Shown here one piece after another: positions 22,756 to 33,081 of a stretch of DNA of 64,000 nt (within the stretch, counting starts at the first letter, position 1; the number at the start of each line of letters is the position of its first letter). The notes below the pieces were generated by a model. It was not told the DNA's origin and searched no databases. It saw only the letters and a program-made list of their open reading frames with translations. The DNA comes from Meloidogyne chitwoodi (Eukaryota > Nematoda > Chromadorea > Rhabditida > Meloidogynidae). The position numbers and the translations under genes were made by a program. Location: assembly GCA_015183035.1 (NCBI GenBank), contig JACZZP010000005.1, forward strand, positions 372,001 to 436,000, given 5' to 3'.

Positions 22756-23527
22756 GCTAGGGTTGTTCCCCGTCGGGGGGGGGAGGACCACGGGGAAACT
22801 TTTCGGGGAATTTTTGGAAAGGGGGGGGACGGGGACGGGGAAAAATTTTTTTTTCGTGACGGGGGGGGACGGGGACGGGGAAAATTTTTTGACGGGGATT
22901 TTCGGGGAAATTTTCAACGTCGTAGGCGAATTTTTTTAAATTATTGCACTTTAATTGCCAAAAATTGATCATTTTTATGCCTTAGGTAAGAATTTTAAGG
23001 TTTTTTTAAATCTTTTAGCAAAAAATTTATTTTTTTTTCAGCGCCGCAGGCAAAAAATTTTTAAAATTTATTGTCTCTAGTTGCTAAAAATTCACCTTTT
23101 CAGCGCCGCAGGCAAAAAATTTGAAGATTAAATGTACTCTAGTTGCAAAAATTTACCCAAAAAATGACAATTTTTAATTAAATTTCATGCTAATTTTCTA
23201 AAAAAACCCTCATCGAATCTTAAAAAACCACAAAATGAGGATAAATCCGCAGATCTGGGAAAACTGTTAGAAAAATAAAGGAAAAAATATACAAATCGAA
23301 ATTTTATCGCGACTTTTGAGTCGCGAGTGAGATACAAAAATGTAAAGTTATAAAGGTAAAATAAGAGACGGGGAGTGCTTCGGGGAATTTTTGAAACGGG
23401 GGGGGGACGGGGACGGGGAAAAAATTTTTTTTCGTGACGGGGGGGGGACGGGGACGGGGAAAATTGAAAAAAGTATCAAAATTCCCCGGGGTTCGGGGAC
23501 GGGGACGGGGGCGGGGAACAACCCTAT
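22756..23527. repeat. Self-similar block, ACGGGG motif, with internal 60-base tandem repeats
   Basis: Ends are inverted: CTAGGGTTGTTCCCCG left and CGGGGAACAACCCTAT right. Inside each end are runs of GACGGGGACGGGG and GGGGGGGACGGGG. The centre (about 22905-23165) holds four or so copies of a roughly 60-base unit starting CAGCGCCGCAGGCAAAAAAT. The same unit occurs in the CGATA block at 25.6 kb. Open frames across the G-runs are by-products. Confidence 0.8.
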
Positions 23528-23539
23528 TAACAGCTACAT

Positions 23540-24300
23540 ATGCGAATTTCTAGGGCGAAAAGATGTTAAAATATGTGTCGTGTATGCATTTTATAGTTGC
23601 GGACAAAAGTTGCGGACTTTTATCCCAAAAAGCGAAAAATACACACTTCTCTTTAATTGAAAATTTATTTTAAAATTAAGTTCTCTTTACTATTTTAAAC
23701 AAATATATTTCTCATATTTATTTATCAACACAATCTTTTATAAAATTAATATATACTATGTATAAATATAAACAAAAATTTGCAACTTTTTTATTTCGTA
23801 GATATAAAATTGAGACAAATAAAAAATAAGAAAATGGATAAAAATTATTTTAATTGAAATTTTTATTTTTGGACCACTCCCTTTATGTTATTCCAGGGTT
23901 CTACTTTAAATGAAAGTGTAGTACTTTTAAATCGACTCGTGTACTTTCGAAATTGAAAATGTAAATTAATCAAAGTAAACTTTTAAATCGATATTTTGAA
24001 AAAAAATTAAATTTTTGCGAAATTGATAAAAATTAGACTGGCATAATGTAAATATTTCCAATTTTCTATATTCTTTAACTTTTATATGTACAAAATATAT
24101 GTGGAAATGTTTCTTTTTCATTTAATTATTTTGAACTTTTTAAATTTTCAAAACAAAAATTAAACTTTAAAATTTTTCTGGGCAATAAAAGATTGAATTT
24201 TTAGAACTAGTGTTTTATTACCTTTAAAAAATTTTTGCCTGCTATGCCGAGAATAACCTTAAATTTTTAAAATTTATTCTTCCAGAAAATTCAACTCTTA
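23540..24300. other. AT-rich interval without a gene
   Basis: No exon, promoter module or inverted element was recognised between the ACGGGG block and the next GGAAC block. Confidence 0.5.
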
Positions 24301-24302
24301 AC

Positions 24303-24550
24303 CAGTGATGCAAAAGTTCCAAAATTTCCACGGAACTAGTTCCAGTTCCGGAACTATATTTTTAATTTTCATAGTTCCAGTTCCGGAACTATTGTGGGGT
24401 AAGGAACTAGTTCCGGGCCAGTTCTAGTTCTGGAACTAGTTCCAGAACCAGTTCCAAAAATTTGGTAGTTCATAGTTCCAGTTCCAAACCAGTTCCAGAA
24501 ATTTGGTATTCCGTAGTTCCAGTTCCGGAACTGGAACTTTTGCATCACTG
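24303..24550. repeat. Self-similar block, GGAAC/GTTCC motif, second copy
   Basis: Perfect outer inverted ends CAGTGATGCAAAAGTTCC and GGAACTTTTGCATCACTG surround iterated GGAACTAGTTCCAGTTCC-like words. Same motif and ends as 6.2 kb. Confidence 0.85.
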
Positions 24551-24764
24551 CTCTTAACTAGATATACGAGGCTCAAAAAATCCGCAAAATCGTTAACCAG
24601 GGAAAAAAATAATAGAATATTTGTTAAAATAAAAGCTGGGCGTACTTTTATTTGGAAAATTTTTTACCTTATGTACTTTAAAATATTAAGATTTTGTACT
24701 TTTATTTAGATTTTTGTTGATACTAGTCCTGTGTTTTATTATAATCAACTGTAGTTGAAAAAAT

Positions 24765-25185
24765 GGAATATTTTTTCTACTGCGCCAATATGACCGATGT
24801 CAGAATTATTAATTTAAATAAATTAAATAAATAAAATTAAACAATAAAGTGCATTAATGCAGAAAAGCCAATACTCACCCCTAAGGTTTTTAATGCCCTT
24901 TTAAAGTTTGAATGGAAATGTGCAATCTATTACATAATACAAAATTTAGAAATGCCTTTTTAATTTAAAAGTTCAACGGAAATGTCACTCGATTTATTTA
25001 AGAAATTTAAATGAAGAATTAGAGAAAAATAAAATTAATTAATCGAATTTTAAAATATTAAAATGCTTGTTAAAGAAAGAGAATTTAACTGACAATGAGA
25101 GGAGTCTTCAAAAGCGTGCGCATCTCAGGTCTTTAAAAAGGTTTTGTAAATGAGTGAATTATTAATTTAAATTTATTTTTTAAAT
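24765..25185 (+). promoter_or_regulatory. Secreted-family promoter, copy B
   Basis: Same ordered words as copy A: CTACTGCGCCAATATGACC, AATGCCCTTTTAAAGTTTGA, GAGAAAAATAAAATTAATTA, then TCTTCAAAAGCGTGCGCATC and GGTCTTTAAAAAGGTTTTGT. A 1.1 kb self-similar block separates it from the ATG at 26504. Without the block the spacing would match copy A (about 300 bases). Confidence 0.7.
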
Positions 25186-25362
25186 ATTCAGAGGTCCTAA
25201 GGAAAAGTCAATTGTTCTATAAATTTGTTCTATATTAATTTAATTATTAGATCTTCTTAAAAATTTGTTATTTAATAGCCTAATAAATAGTAGAACCTAA
25301 AAATATATTATTATTTATTAAAAACTCCCAACTATTAACACAGACTTTTTAAATAGATATAC

Positions 25363-26463
25363 ATCAGGGATGCATATCGTTTGGTTTTATGCGATACGAT
25401 ATACGATACGATATAAAATCCGAAAAAAATGCGATATACAATATAGGTAAGTGTCGGGTCGATTTTTCGGGACAGATAAATTTTGAAAATTTTTCAGATT
25501 TCTCGGCGCCACTGTTCTCTAGCAGAATTGCCGCGGGTTCAAAAAAATTTGGGTATGGGTTTCGGGTTGGAATATTTTTATTTCAGGTATCGGGTAAGAA
25601 AAAAGGCCGGGTTTCGGGCGGCAACCCTGCTCCCTATCTACCAAAAATTCACACTTTCAGCGCCGCAGGCGAAAAATTTTGAGTTTTATTTCACTAGTTA
25701 CCAAAAATTTAACCTTTTTAGCGCCGCAGGCGAAAATTTTGAAAAATTATTGCGCTCTAGTTGCCAAAAATAGCCTTTTTTAGCGCTACAATCAAAAATA
25801 TATGAATTTAATTTTTCTTCTATATTAAAAATTTAAAACGAACAAAATAAAGAAAGATTTAACAATAATTAATGGCCTCTAGGGATTTCGAAAATTAATA
25901 GGAATCGAACCAACGTATGGCAAGACAATAAACTAACACACTAACCACCTAACCATACTTGTATTTGACGATTAACCAATTTAATTATAGGTAAATCATT
26001 CCTTATAGTATTTCTTTTCTTCCCTTACAAGAAAAGAGAAATAAATAAAGAATAAAAGAGGAAGAAAGTCAAAAGAAAGCAATGGGGGAAATTAATTTAT
26101 GTAATAAAATAATAGTATTATAAGTTTTTCCTATAAAATATAATAACGATATAAAATAACTAAAAAAAATACGATACGATATACGATACGATATAAAACC
26201 GAAAAAAATACGATACGATATACGATACGATATAAAATCCGAAAAAAATACGATACGATATACGATACGATATAAAATCCGAAAAAAATACGATACGATA
26301 TACGATACGATATAAAATCCGAAAAAAATACGATACGATATACGATACGATATAAAATCCGAAAAAAATACGATACGATATACGATACGATACAAAATCA
26401 CCCCAAAAATACGATAAAATACGATATACGATAACGATATACGATACGATATGCATCCCTGAT
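25363..26463. repeat. Self-similar block, CGATACGATAT motif, in copy B 5' region
   Basis: Inverted ends ATCAGGGATGCATATCG and CGATATGCATCCCTGAT enclose about 60 bases of CGATA words at the left and about 300 bases at the right. The right array is made of roughly 55-base tandem units (ACGATACGATATAAAATCCG plus AAAAAAT). The middle contains CGGGTTTCGGG words and three copies of the CAGCGCCGCAGGCG unit shared with the 22.8 kb block, and a tRNA-like remnant. The long minus-strand frames here are repeat by-products. Confidence 0.85.
25895..25970 (-). other. tRNA-like remnant (possible SINE head)
   Basis: On the minus strand TGGTTAGGTGGTTAGTG resembles an A-box region and GGTTCGATTCC a B-box. The stems do not pair well as a cloverleaf, so I do not call a functional tRNA. 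It may be a tRNA-derived repeat. Confidence 0.3.
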
Positions 26464-26503
26464 ATACATAATACGTTTGGCAGAACTCAATACTAAAAGA
26501 AAA

Positions 26504-28217
26504 ATGATAATATTAAATTTATTTTTAATTTTTATTCAATTTGTATTGTGCTATGGGGCAGATGAGGAAGTAAATCAATTGGTTTGTTTTCTTTTTTCTT
26601 TTGATTTTTCCAGAATATCACCATTATAAAAAATCAATTTTGAAAAGTTTTTGAATAAATATATTTAAAAATTTATAAATTATTAAAAAATTAAATAACT
26701 CTCTAAATTCACTAATTATTCAAAATTAAACAAAATTAAATAAAACAAGAATATTTAATTAATTTAGTTAGACGATCCTGTTGAACTACCTTATAATACT
26801 TCCCCACACATTTTAAACTCACAAGCGAATGCAGCATTAAATTATAATACGATAAATCAAATGAATAATTTTTCGACTAATTTAAGTACTTTGGTTATTA
26901 ATTTTAGACCACATATGGAAGATAATGGTATATTTTAAAATAATAAAAAAAATTTTTTAATTTTTTGGAAACTTAGAATTTTTAAAAAATCGAAAGATTA
27001 TCCTTAAACTGACAAAAATATTCTTACAAACTTAAAATAAATTTATTGATTATACTAAATCAGATTTTGGAAAAACTTGTTCATAGCGCCCAAGCTCCAA
27101 TTCGAATGATCTATATGTCATTCGAAAGAGCTCGTCGAGTAGAGTCGAACGACATCAAAAAAAGTTTCCGGTCTCAACTATGACCCGAGATACAGACCCC
27201 CAAAAATCGAAAAACCATAGGGGGGAGTAAGCTCATTTTGAGGTGAAAAATTCGATTATACAAATGATAGCTCATTCAAAAGAGCTTTTCGAGACCTATC
27301 GAATGAGACCAAAATCGTCTTGATTGAACGATTTTGAACAAAGTTATGAAGGATCGAAGTTTGCTGGAAACACGCCAAACTTGGACCTATTAGGAGTGTT
27401 TTATGACTTCTTCGTGTGGGAGCTCATCTCTCGTTGGCTTTTTGGTACATACGTCATTCTACGGCGCAAATTACAACAAAATAATTAATTCAATGAAAAT
27501 AATTTAGGTGCAGCCGCGGTAATCACTTTGTAGAGCTTACTCCCCCCTATGGTTTTTCGATTTTCAGGGACCCATATCTCGGGACATAGTTGAGACCGGA
27601 AACTTTTTTTGATGTCGTTCGACTCTACTCGACGAGCTCTTTCGAATGACATATAGATCATTCGAATTGGAGCTTGGGCGCTATGAACAAGTTTTACCCA
27701 GATTTTTAATATTTTAGATATAATACAACTCTTAAATCCTCCTGCAGTCAATATTGGAGAACAATATGATCAGTTTTCTAATGTATTTAAACAATTAAAT
27801 GAAAAATCAAGGTGGATTGAAGGAATGCATATCTATTTCCAAAATCGACCCTTAACAGGAGAAAATCTGGTAAAAATTAGCGTAACGGGCCATTTCAGTA
27901 CCGCCATTTCAGTCCCAGGCAAAGGGGATCATTTCAGTGTGTTCCTAAACTGCATAAGTAAAATCCCAGCTTAATGATAATAGTACTAAATATTAAAATT
28001 CTTAAACCTCCTATAAATACATATAATTTTTTTTAATTTTATTTTTTTATTATAGACAGTATCAGACGGAAGTCCGCTAACTTTTTCAGATCTAAATGCT
28101 AGGAATATAAAAATGAAAAATATAGTTATATCAGCTATGAATCACATTAAAAATGATGTCGAACTTATGAATCAAAATCAAGAAAGAGGAGGACGAGGTC
28201 GGGGACGAGGTAACTAA
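26504..28217 (+). CDS. Secreted effector-like family, copy B (intact)
   Basis: Exons 26504-26581, 26768-26927, 27718-27869 and 28056-28217 join in frame with phases 0,1,0 (183 residues). The signal peptide is MIILNLFLIFIQFVLCYG, one or two residues off the family consensus. Mature segments include LDDPVELP at the start of exon 2 (the other copies have L.HPG.L), EQYDQFSNVFKQLNEKSRWI in exon 3 and a tail with RGGRGRGRG-type repeats. No domain is recognised. The EQY..F/L..AL.. segment in exon 3 is the most conserved mature part among copies. Intron 2 is swollen by a foldback transposon. Downstream lies the conserved TTGAATCTCGTTATAATGA motif. Secretion is a confident inference; a role in the plant is not proven. 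Confidence 0.75.
27055..27705. mobile_element. Large foldback element in copy B intron 2
   Basis: Arms of about 170 bases (near 27064-27235 and 27530-27702) are almost perfect inverted copies. They contain TTCATAGCGCCCAAGCTCC, ATGTCATTCGAAAGAGCTCG and AAAAACCATAGGGGGGAGTA. The centre has CAAACTTGGACCTATTAGGA. Fragments of arm and centre recur near 4.2, 42.1, 53.8, 55.4 and 60.0 kb. Confidence 0.85.
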
Positions 28218-28225
28218 AAAGAAAG

Positions 28226-28590
28226 TGTAGTTGAATCTCGTTATAATGATATAGTGATAGGGAGACAATTATTAACTTACAATTAGGAAAGAGTACAAGC
28301 AACTTAAGTATTGTAACTTAAGTGTGTCCGAGATATACGTAGTCGACCAACAAAGAAAATGATTTATCCAATGGCAACTAAAATAGAGTAAAGGTAGAGA
28401 AATAGGTAGAAGTGTAGACTGGAAATCGTTGACTAAATGACTAGTTTATGCTTAGTGCTTATATAGTATGTCTACTAGACCTTTTAGAGTTTCTATAAAA
28501 TAGCACCACTCATACAACACTTATACGCCGATTTCAATCCCAGAATTTGCCCTATGTAGGCATTTTTATTGCTTTATAATAACGAAATTC
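28226..28590. repeat. Inverted pair in the 3' region of copy B
   Basis: TTGAATCTCGTTATAATGA lies nine bases after the stop codon, and TATAATAACGAAATTCAACT, its approximate complement, follows about 340 bases on. Equivalent pairs occur after copies A and D. It may be an old MITE duplicated with the genes, or a 3' UTR element. Confidence 0.6.
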
Positions 28591-28964
28591 AACTAGGTAT
28601 TATATTTTTTAAAAAGCTTTTTTTTTATAAAATAATTATTTTATTTAATATAAAGGAGCTCATCATTGAATAAAATGCAAAACAAGAAAAATGAATGTTG
28701 AATGGAAAGAGGAGATCAAAAAGTAAAATTTTTCAAATTTATGACAATTTTTTATTTTTCTACTATTTAGAAATCTTTTATGATAAAACAAACTTTTGAT
28801 CATTTAAAATTTTTTTATTATATTAAAATTATCCAAAGCTATTTTTCAATTTTCCAATAATTTTGATCAGAAGAATTTCTGCTAAAAGAGGAATTAGTTA
28901 TACAAAAAAATAGAGAGGAAATTTCAGGAAGGCCGACAATCTATTAAAATTGCATTTTTAAGAT

Positions 28965-29640
28965 GAGTAAAAAAATTTTGCAAAACTTTTATTTGAATTT
29001 TTTAAATATTCTAAAAAATTTATTTTACTAATTTTAGCAATTTAAATTTTTTTAAATTGATTTTTAATTTTTTTATATCTTTTTTTTATCGTAAATGCCC
29101 TATAACACAAGGCTAATGAGTGTAAGTATGAGACAGATTTTTATATGAAGAGAGAAGAAAAATTAAAGAAATTAACCTCAGCATATGAAAAAAGTGTAAA
29201 GAATATTAAAGTGCTTGGGTCGTTTCGAGCAGCTTTTTAACTATTTTTATAAATTTAAAAATATTTACTGCCAAAAATATTCTTTAAATTTCAACTTTTA
29301 AAATAGGTAATTAATTTAACTTTGAAAAATCTATTTAAATTTGAAAATTATTTTAATTGTGAAAATATTGCAAATCTTTCCAGAATGTTTGCGAAAAAAT
29401 ATTTTATTATTTTTATAAATATTAAAAAAAAATTTTTTTTTAATTTTTAGCAAATATTATTTAAAATTTTTCTTAATTGATTTTTATTTTTTTTATATTT
29501 TTTTTTTGTCGGAAATGCTCTCTCTAGCCAAAGTCGAATGAGTGTATTCGGCAGATTTTTATGTGAAGAGAGAAAAAAAATTAAAAGAAAAAAGCTACTG
29601 CATGTGAATAAAATGTGAAGTGCTCGTCTCTAATAATTTT
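28965..29640. repeat. Diverged tandem duplication, about 420-base unit
   Basis: Two copies of a segment with AAATGCCC/AAATGCTC, AATGAGTGTA, CAGATTTTTATRTGAAGAGA and GCATRTGAA words (about 29090-29210 and 29510-29620). The interval 28600-29690 otherwise holds no gene. Confidence 0.65.
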
Positions 29641-29654
29641 TTACTGTCTTATAT

Positions 29655-29870
29655 AAAAATTTCGAACGAAAACGAACACTCAAATTATTTAAAAAATTTT
29701 TGAAGAATTAGAGAAAAATAAAATTAATTAATCGAATTTTTAAAAATAAAATGTAAGGCAGAGAAAGAAAATTTAACTGCCAGCCTTCAGAAGCGTGCGC
29801 ATCTAAAGTCTTTAAAAAGCTTTTGTAAATTGCAAAATTATTATTTATTTAAATTTTTCTTTTTTTAATT
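29655..29870 (+). promoter_or_regulatory. Secreted-family promoter, copy C
   Basis: Holds TTTCGAACGAAAACGAACAC, GAGAAAAATAAAATTAATTA, GCCTTCAGAAGCGTGCGCAT and CTAAAGTCTTTAAAAAGCTT in family order. The distal TGCGCCAATATGACC part is not seen, so the module is 5'-truncated relative to A and B. Confidence 0.65.
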
Positions 29871-30105
29871 TCTTTATAAAATTGAGAATCCTAAGAAAAA
29901 TTTGTTTTATAGGTAGTTTGTTATATAAAAAGAGAGTTTTGTTTTCTCGCTATTAAATTGAATTTTATTAACTCTTTTCAAAAATTCCATTATTTAAAAT
30001 TCATATTTATTAGTAGATAAAACCTTGGATTGTTATAAACAATTTTAATTTATTAATTTTAAGATATATTCTGAAATTATTTGTCAAAAATCAACTCAAT
30101 TAAAA

Positions 30106-31404
30106 ATGAAAATATTAAATTTATTTTTAATTTTTATTCAATTTACATTGTGCTTTGGAGTAGATGATTTAGTATGTTTTATTTTATTTTTTATTTGTAA
30201 AATTTAAATATAAATTTTTTTTTAATTTTCAAGAATATTACCATTATAAATAATAAATTTTAAAAATATTTTGTCTAAATTTATTACTATAATTTTTAAA
30301 ATTATATTAAAAATTAAATAACCCTCTAAATTCACTAATTATTCAAAATTAAATAAACCAAGTTTGTCAAAAATATATTTAATTAATTTAGTTACCACAT
30401 CCTGGTGAACTAACTGATTACACAAACGACAACCAGATAGCTTCCGGTTACATTTTAAAAACAAATAATATTGTAAAAGGACTTAATAATTCTTTGATTG
30501 AAAAGATGCAACTTTTACAAACAAATTTAGATAGATTGAATGCAAAATATTTAGGTACTTATATTTTAAAATTAAAAAAAAAATCGAAAAAAACATCCTC
30601 AAAACTAGAGAAGGAATTTTAAAAATCCTTCATATTGTTTTTGGATCTTGATTTATTTTATTTACCTGATCCAGACTGGATCTGGAGTAAAGGAAAAATC
30701 TCCGGGTTCAGGAAAAACTCCAAAATTCCAAAAAATGCCTAGTTCTGGACTCTGGATCCAGTCCTATCTCTATTCCAAACTGTATAAATATTTTAAATTA
30801 TCTTTACTAAATAAATTTAAACTTATCGATTACATCAGATTTTATTTTTAATATTTTAGTAATACAACAAGACCTAGCTCCTTTTGAAGAAGGCAATATT
30901 TTAAATCAATATGATCAGTTATCCGATGCACTTAAACAATTGAATATAGCAAAAAAGATGATCCATAATGGCTTGTACCCAGATAAAGTAACAATTTTTT
31001 TTTACCAATTTTGTCAGAGATTGACCGAAACTAAAATAAAAACCGAGATTGATACCAGTATTTTTGAATTTTTTCTATATAGTTACAAGTCTGGTAGGTT
31101 AATTGCTTAACACTCAATGCTTTTAATACTCAGTACTAAATATAAAAATGATTGAAATTAATATAAATATATAAAATATTTTTATCAAATTTTATTTTTT
31201 TTATTAAAGGAATTACGATTAGGCAGCAATCGGGATTATCTTGAAACTTTAAAAAATAAAAATATACAAATGCAAAATGAAATTATAAAAGCTATGAAAA
31301 TAATTATTGATAATGTTAATGCTTATGTAAGATCAAAAAGCTTTGGAGAAGGAGGTCATCATTTGTCAGGAGGTAATGGTTATGGACGAGGTTTCGAACA
31401 ATGA
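30106..31404 (+). CDS. Secreted effector-like family, copy C
   Basis: Exons 30106-30171, 30392-30554, 30860-30987 and 31210-31404 join with phases 0,1,0 (183 residues, the same as copy B by chance or constraint). The signal peptide is MKILNLFLIFIQFTLCFG. The mature chain has LPHPGEL, NQYDQLSDALKQLNIAKKMI and NIQMQNEIIKAM segments matching copies A, B and D in the same exons. The tail GEGGHHLSGGNGYGRGFEQ ends at a TGA. The frame beyond this stop still encodes Gly/Arg-like sequence up to another stop near 31458, which suggests a recently gained stop. Introns 2 and 3 carry small self-similar blocks. Confidence 0.75.
30650..30775. repeat. Self-similar block, TCTGGATCCAG motif
   Basis: Iterated CTGATCCAGACTGGATCTGG and ATTCCAAAA/TCTGGACTCTGGATCCAG words lie in intron 2 of copy C. 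A short similar run beginning CAGAGATTGACCGAAAC is in intron 3 (31015-31075). Confidence 0.6.
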
Positions 31405-33081
31405 AGTCGTGGACAAGGAAGTTGGGGACGAAGTACAGAAGCATTAAATTCGTTATAAAATGATAAGGAGACACTTATCCGCCAATTTCCCTCACAGATA
31501 TCCACAACGAGCAACATAAAATTCATAAATAATATTTAACTTGACTAGTCACTTCTCTTTATGATCCAAAAATTCGCGCAACTTTTATTTTACAAGACAA
31601 AATTGAAAAAAACATTTTTAATATCAGTTAAAGGAACTAAAAGCACTTGCAATAAATATAAGGGAAAATTTGATTGACATCTTCTTACCTATACTTCTCT
31701 AAAAAGAAAAGCTGTAAGAAAAGATGATTTTAGTAATGACTTGCAGGGATAAGAAAGTTGCAGAATTTTGGATTGTAAAAAAGTATTCCCAAAAAATCCC
31801 TATATAAACATTATAAACATATTCAAAAATTATTTTAAATTTTACTCTATTAGCTGATAAAAAGAAATTCTTTTGATTTATTTTTAATTAAATTAGTTTA
31901 TATATTTTTTATATTTAATTTAAAAAATAGAAAATCTCAAAAGTAAAGAAGTATGATATTTCAAAAGAATGAACTAAGTTTTAATAATTAGGGAAGTATT
32001 TTAATTATTATATTCTGACTATTTTATTTATTTTTCAATTTTTTAATAAGAATTATTGGATTTTCTTTAATCCACCCTTTTTTAGAATATTTATTTTTTA
32101 AGTTCTCCTTCTTTCAATATTATTAGAAGAAAGAATATTTTTAGTAAATAATATTTTAATATTTCATCATCGATTTAGATGGTCACTCATCTCTCGCTCA
32201 ATCCCCTATTTAAACGGTCTTTGTAAATAAAAATAACTAACAATACAAATTTACTTTTTCAGATTAACCCAACTATTTAAAGTTTATTGTCATAGAGATA
32301 TAAACATATATAATAGCAGAGTTGGGAAATACCAAAACCGTTTGTAATTGTATATAACAGCAATACTTTGCTTGTTTTGGAGGTTGCTTCAACTTCGTTT
32401 TGAGTGTCCGGTAATAAACTTAGGTAAATAAAATAGTTGATATTATGTATATATATGCAACCTTTTTGTAAAACTTTTTTCACACTTATGCTTATTAAAG
32501 TATGTATAGTATATATTCTCTACAAAGTATGATTTTAAATATTTTTTTAGTAGTGGATTTTGTGAAGAAAAATAAAAAAAGAAGAAGAAAAAAAGATTAT
32601 CTGAACATTATTATAATATTTTTGGTATGCGACCTGGTTCATCCTTTCCCCCCTTTTTTATCCTTCCGTCAAATAAAACCCCATTATTAAAAATATATTA
32701 TTTCGCTCTCAAATATATCCTTCCAAATATTTCTTTTTTTTTCTATTTATTAAATCCATCACCTTTATTTGCCCTAATTTTTAATTATTTTCTCTCTTGT
32801 GTCATCTTTGCGCACATAAATTAAATAATATTAAGATATACCTTTATTTAATTGACTTGAGAGATTTTATAAAAAAATATATATCTATACAGAATTTTTT
32901 TTAATTAAATTTTAATTTTAAGAAAAATAAAATTCAAAAAAAATTACAAAAAATGTTTATTTGTTTTTCTGTTTGTGCGGACGTCCGCAAATTTTTTTAT
33001 AAACAAGTCCTTTGGTAGATGATTAAATAATTTCTTTCTCAAAAAATAATTTTAATATTTTTAGTTAAATTTACATTAAAA
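31405..33081. other. Intergenic, no gene supported
   Basis: AT-rich DNA between copy C and the LRR gene. It begins with the degraded family 3' motif (AATTCGTTATAAAATGATAA). Short open frames near 32.3-32.8 kb lack splice or similarity support. Confidence 0.5.

Noticed and set aside
22757..23660. Open frames rich in Gly, Asp, Pro and Arg
   Set aside because: They arise from the ACGGGG runs of the self-similar block and have no splice or similarity support.
25895..25970. Functional tRNA gene
   Set aside because: Box-like words exist but acceptor, anticodon and T stems do not pair convincingly.
26069..26456. Two long overlapping minus-strand open frames (Ser/Tyr/Ile-Arg repeats)
   Set aside because: They are by-products of the CGATACGATAT array; neighbouring frames are open for the same reason.
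32277..32690. Small open frames 5' of the LRR gene
   Set aside because: Random-looking AT-rich translations with no support; the LRR start has its own signal peptide.
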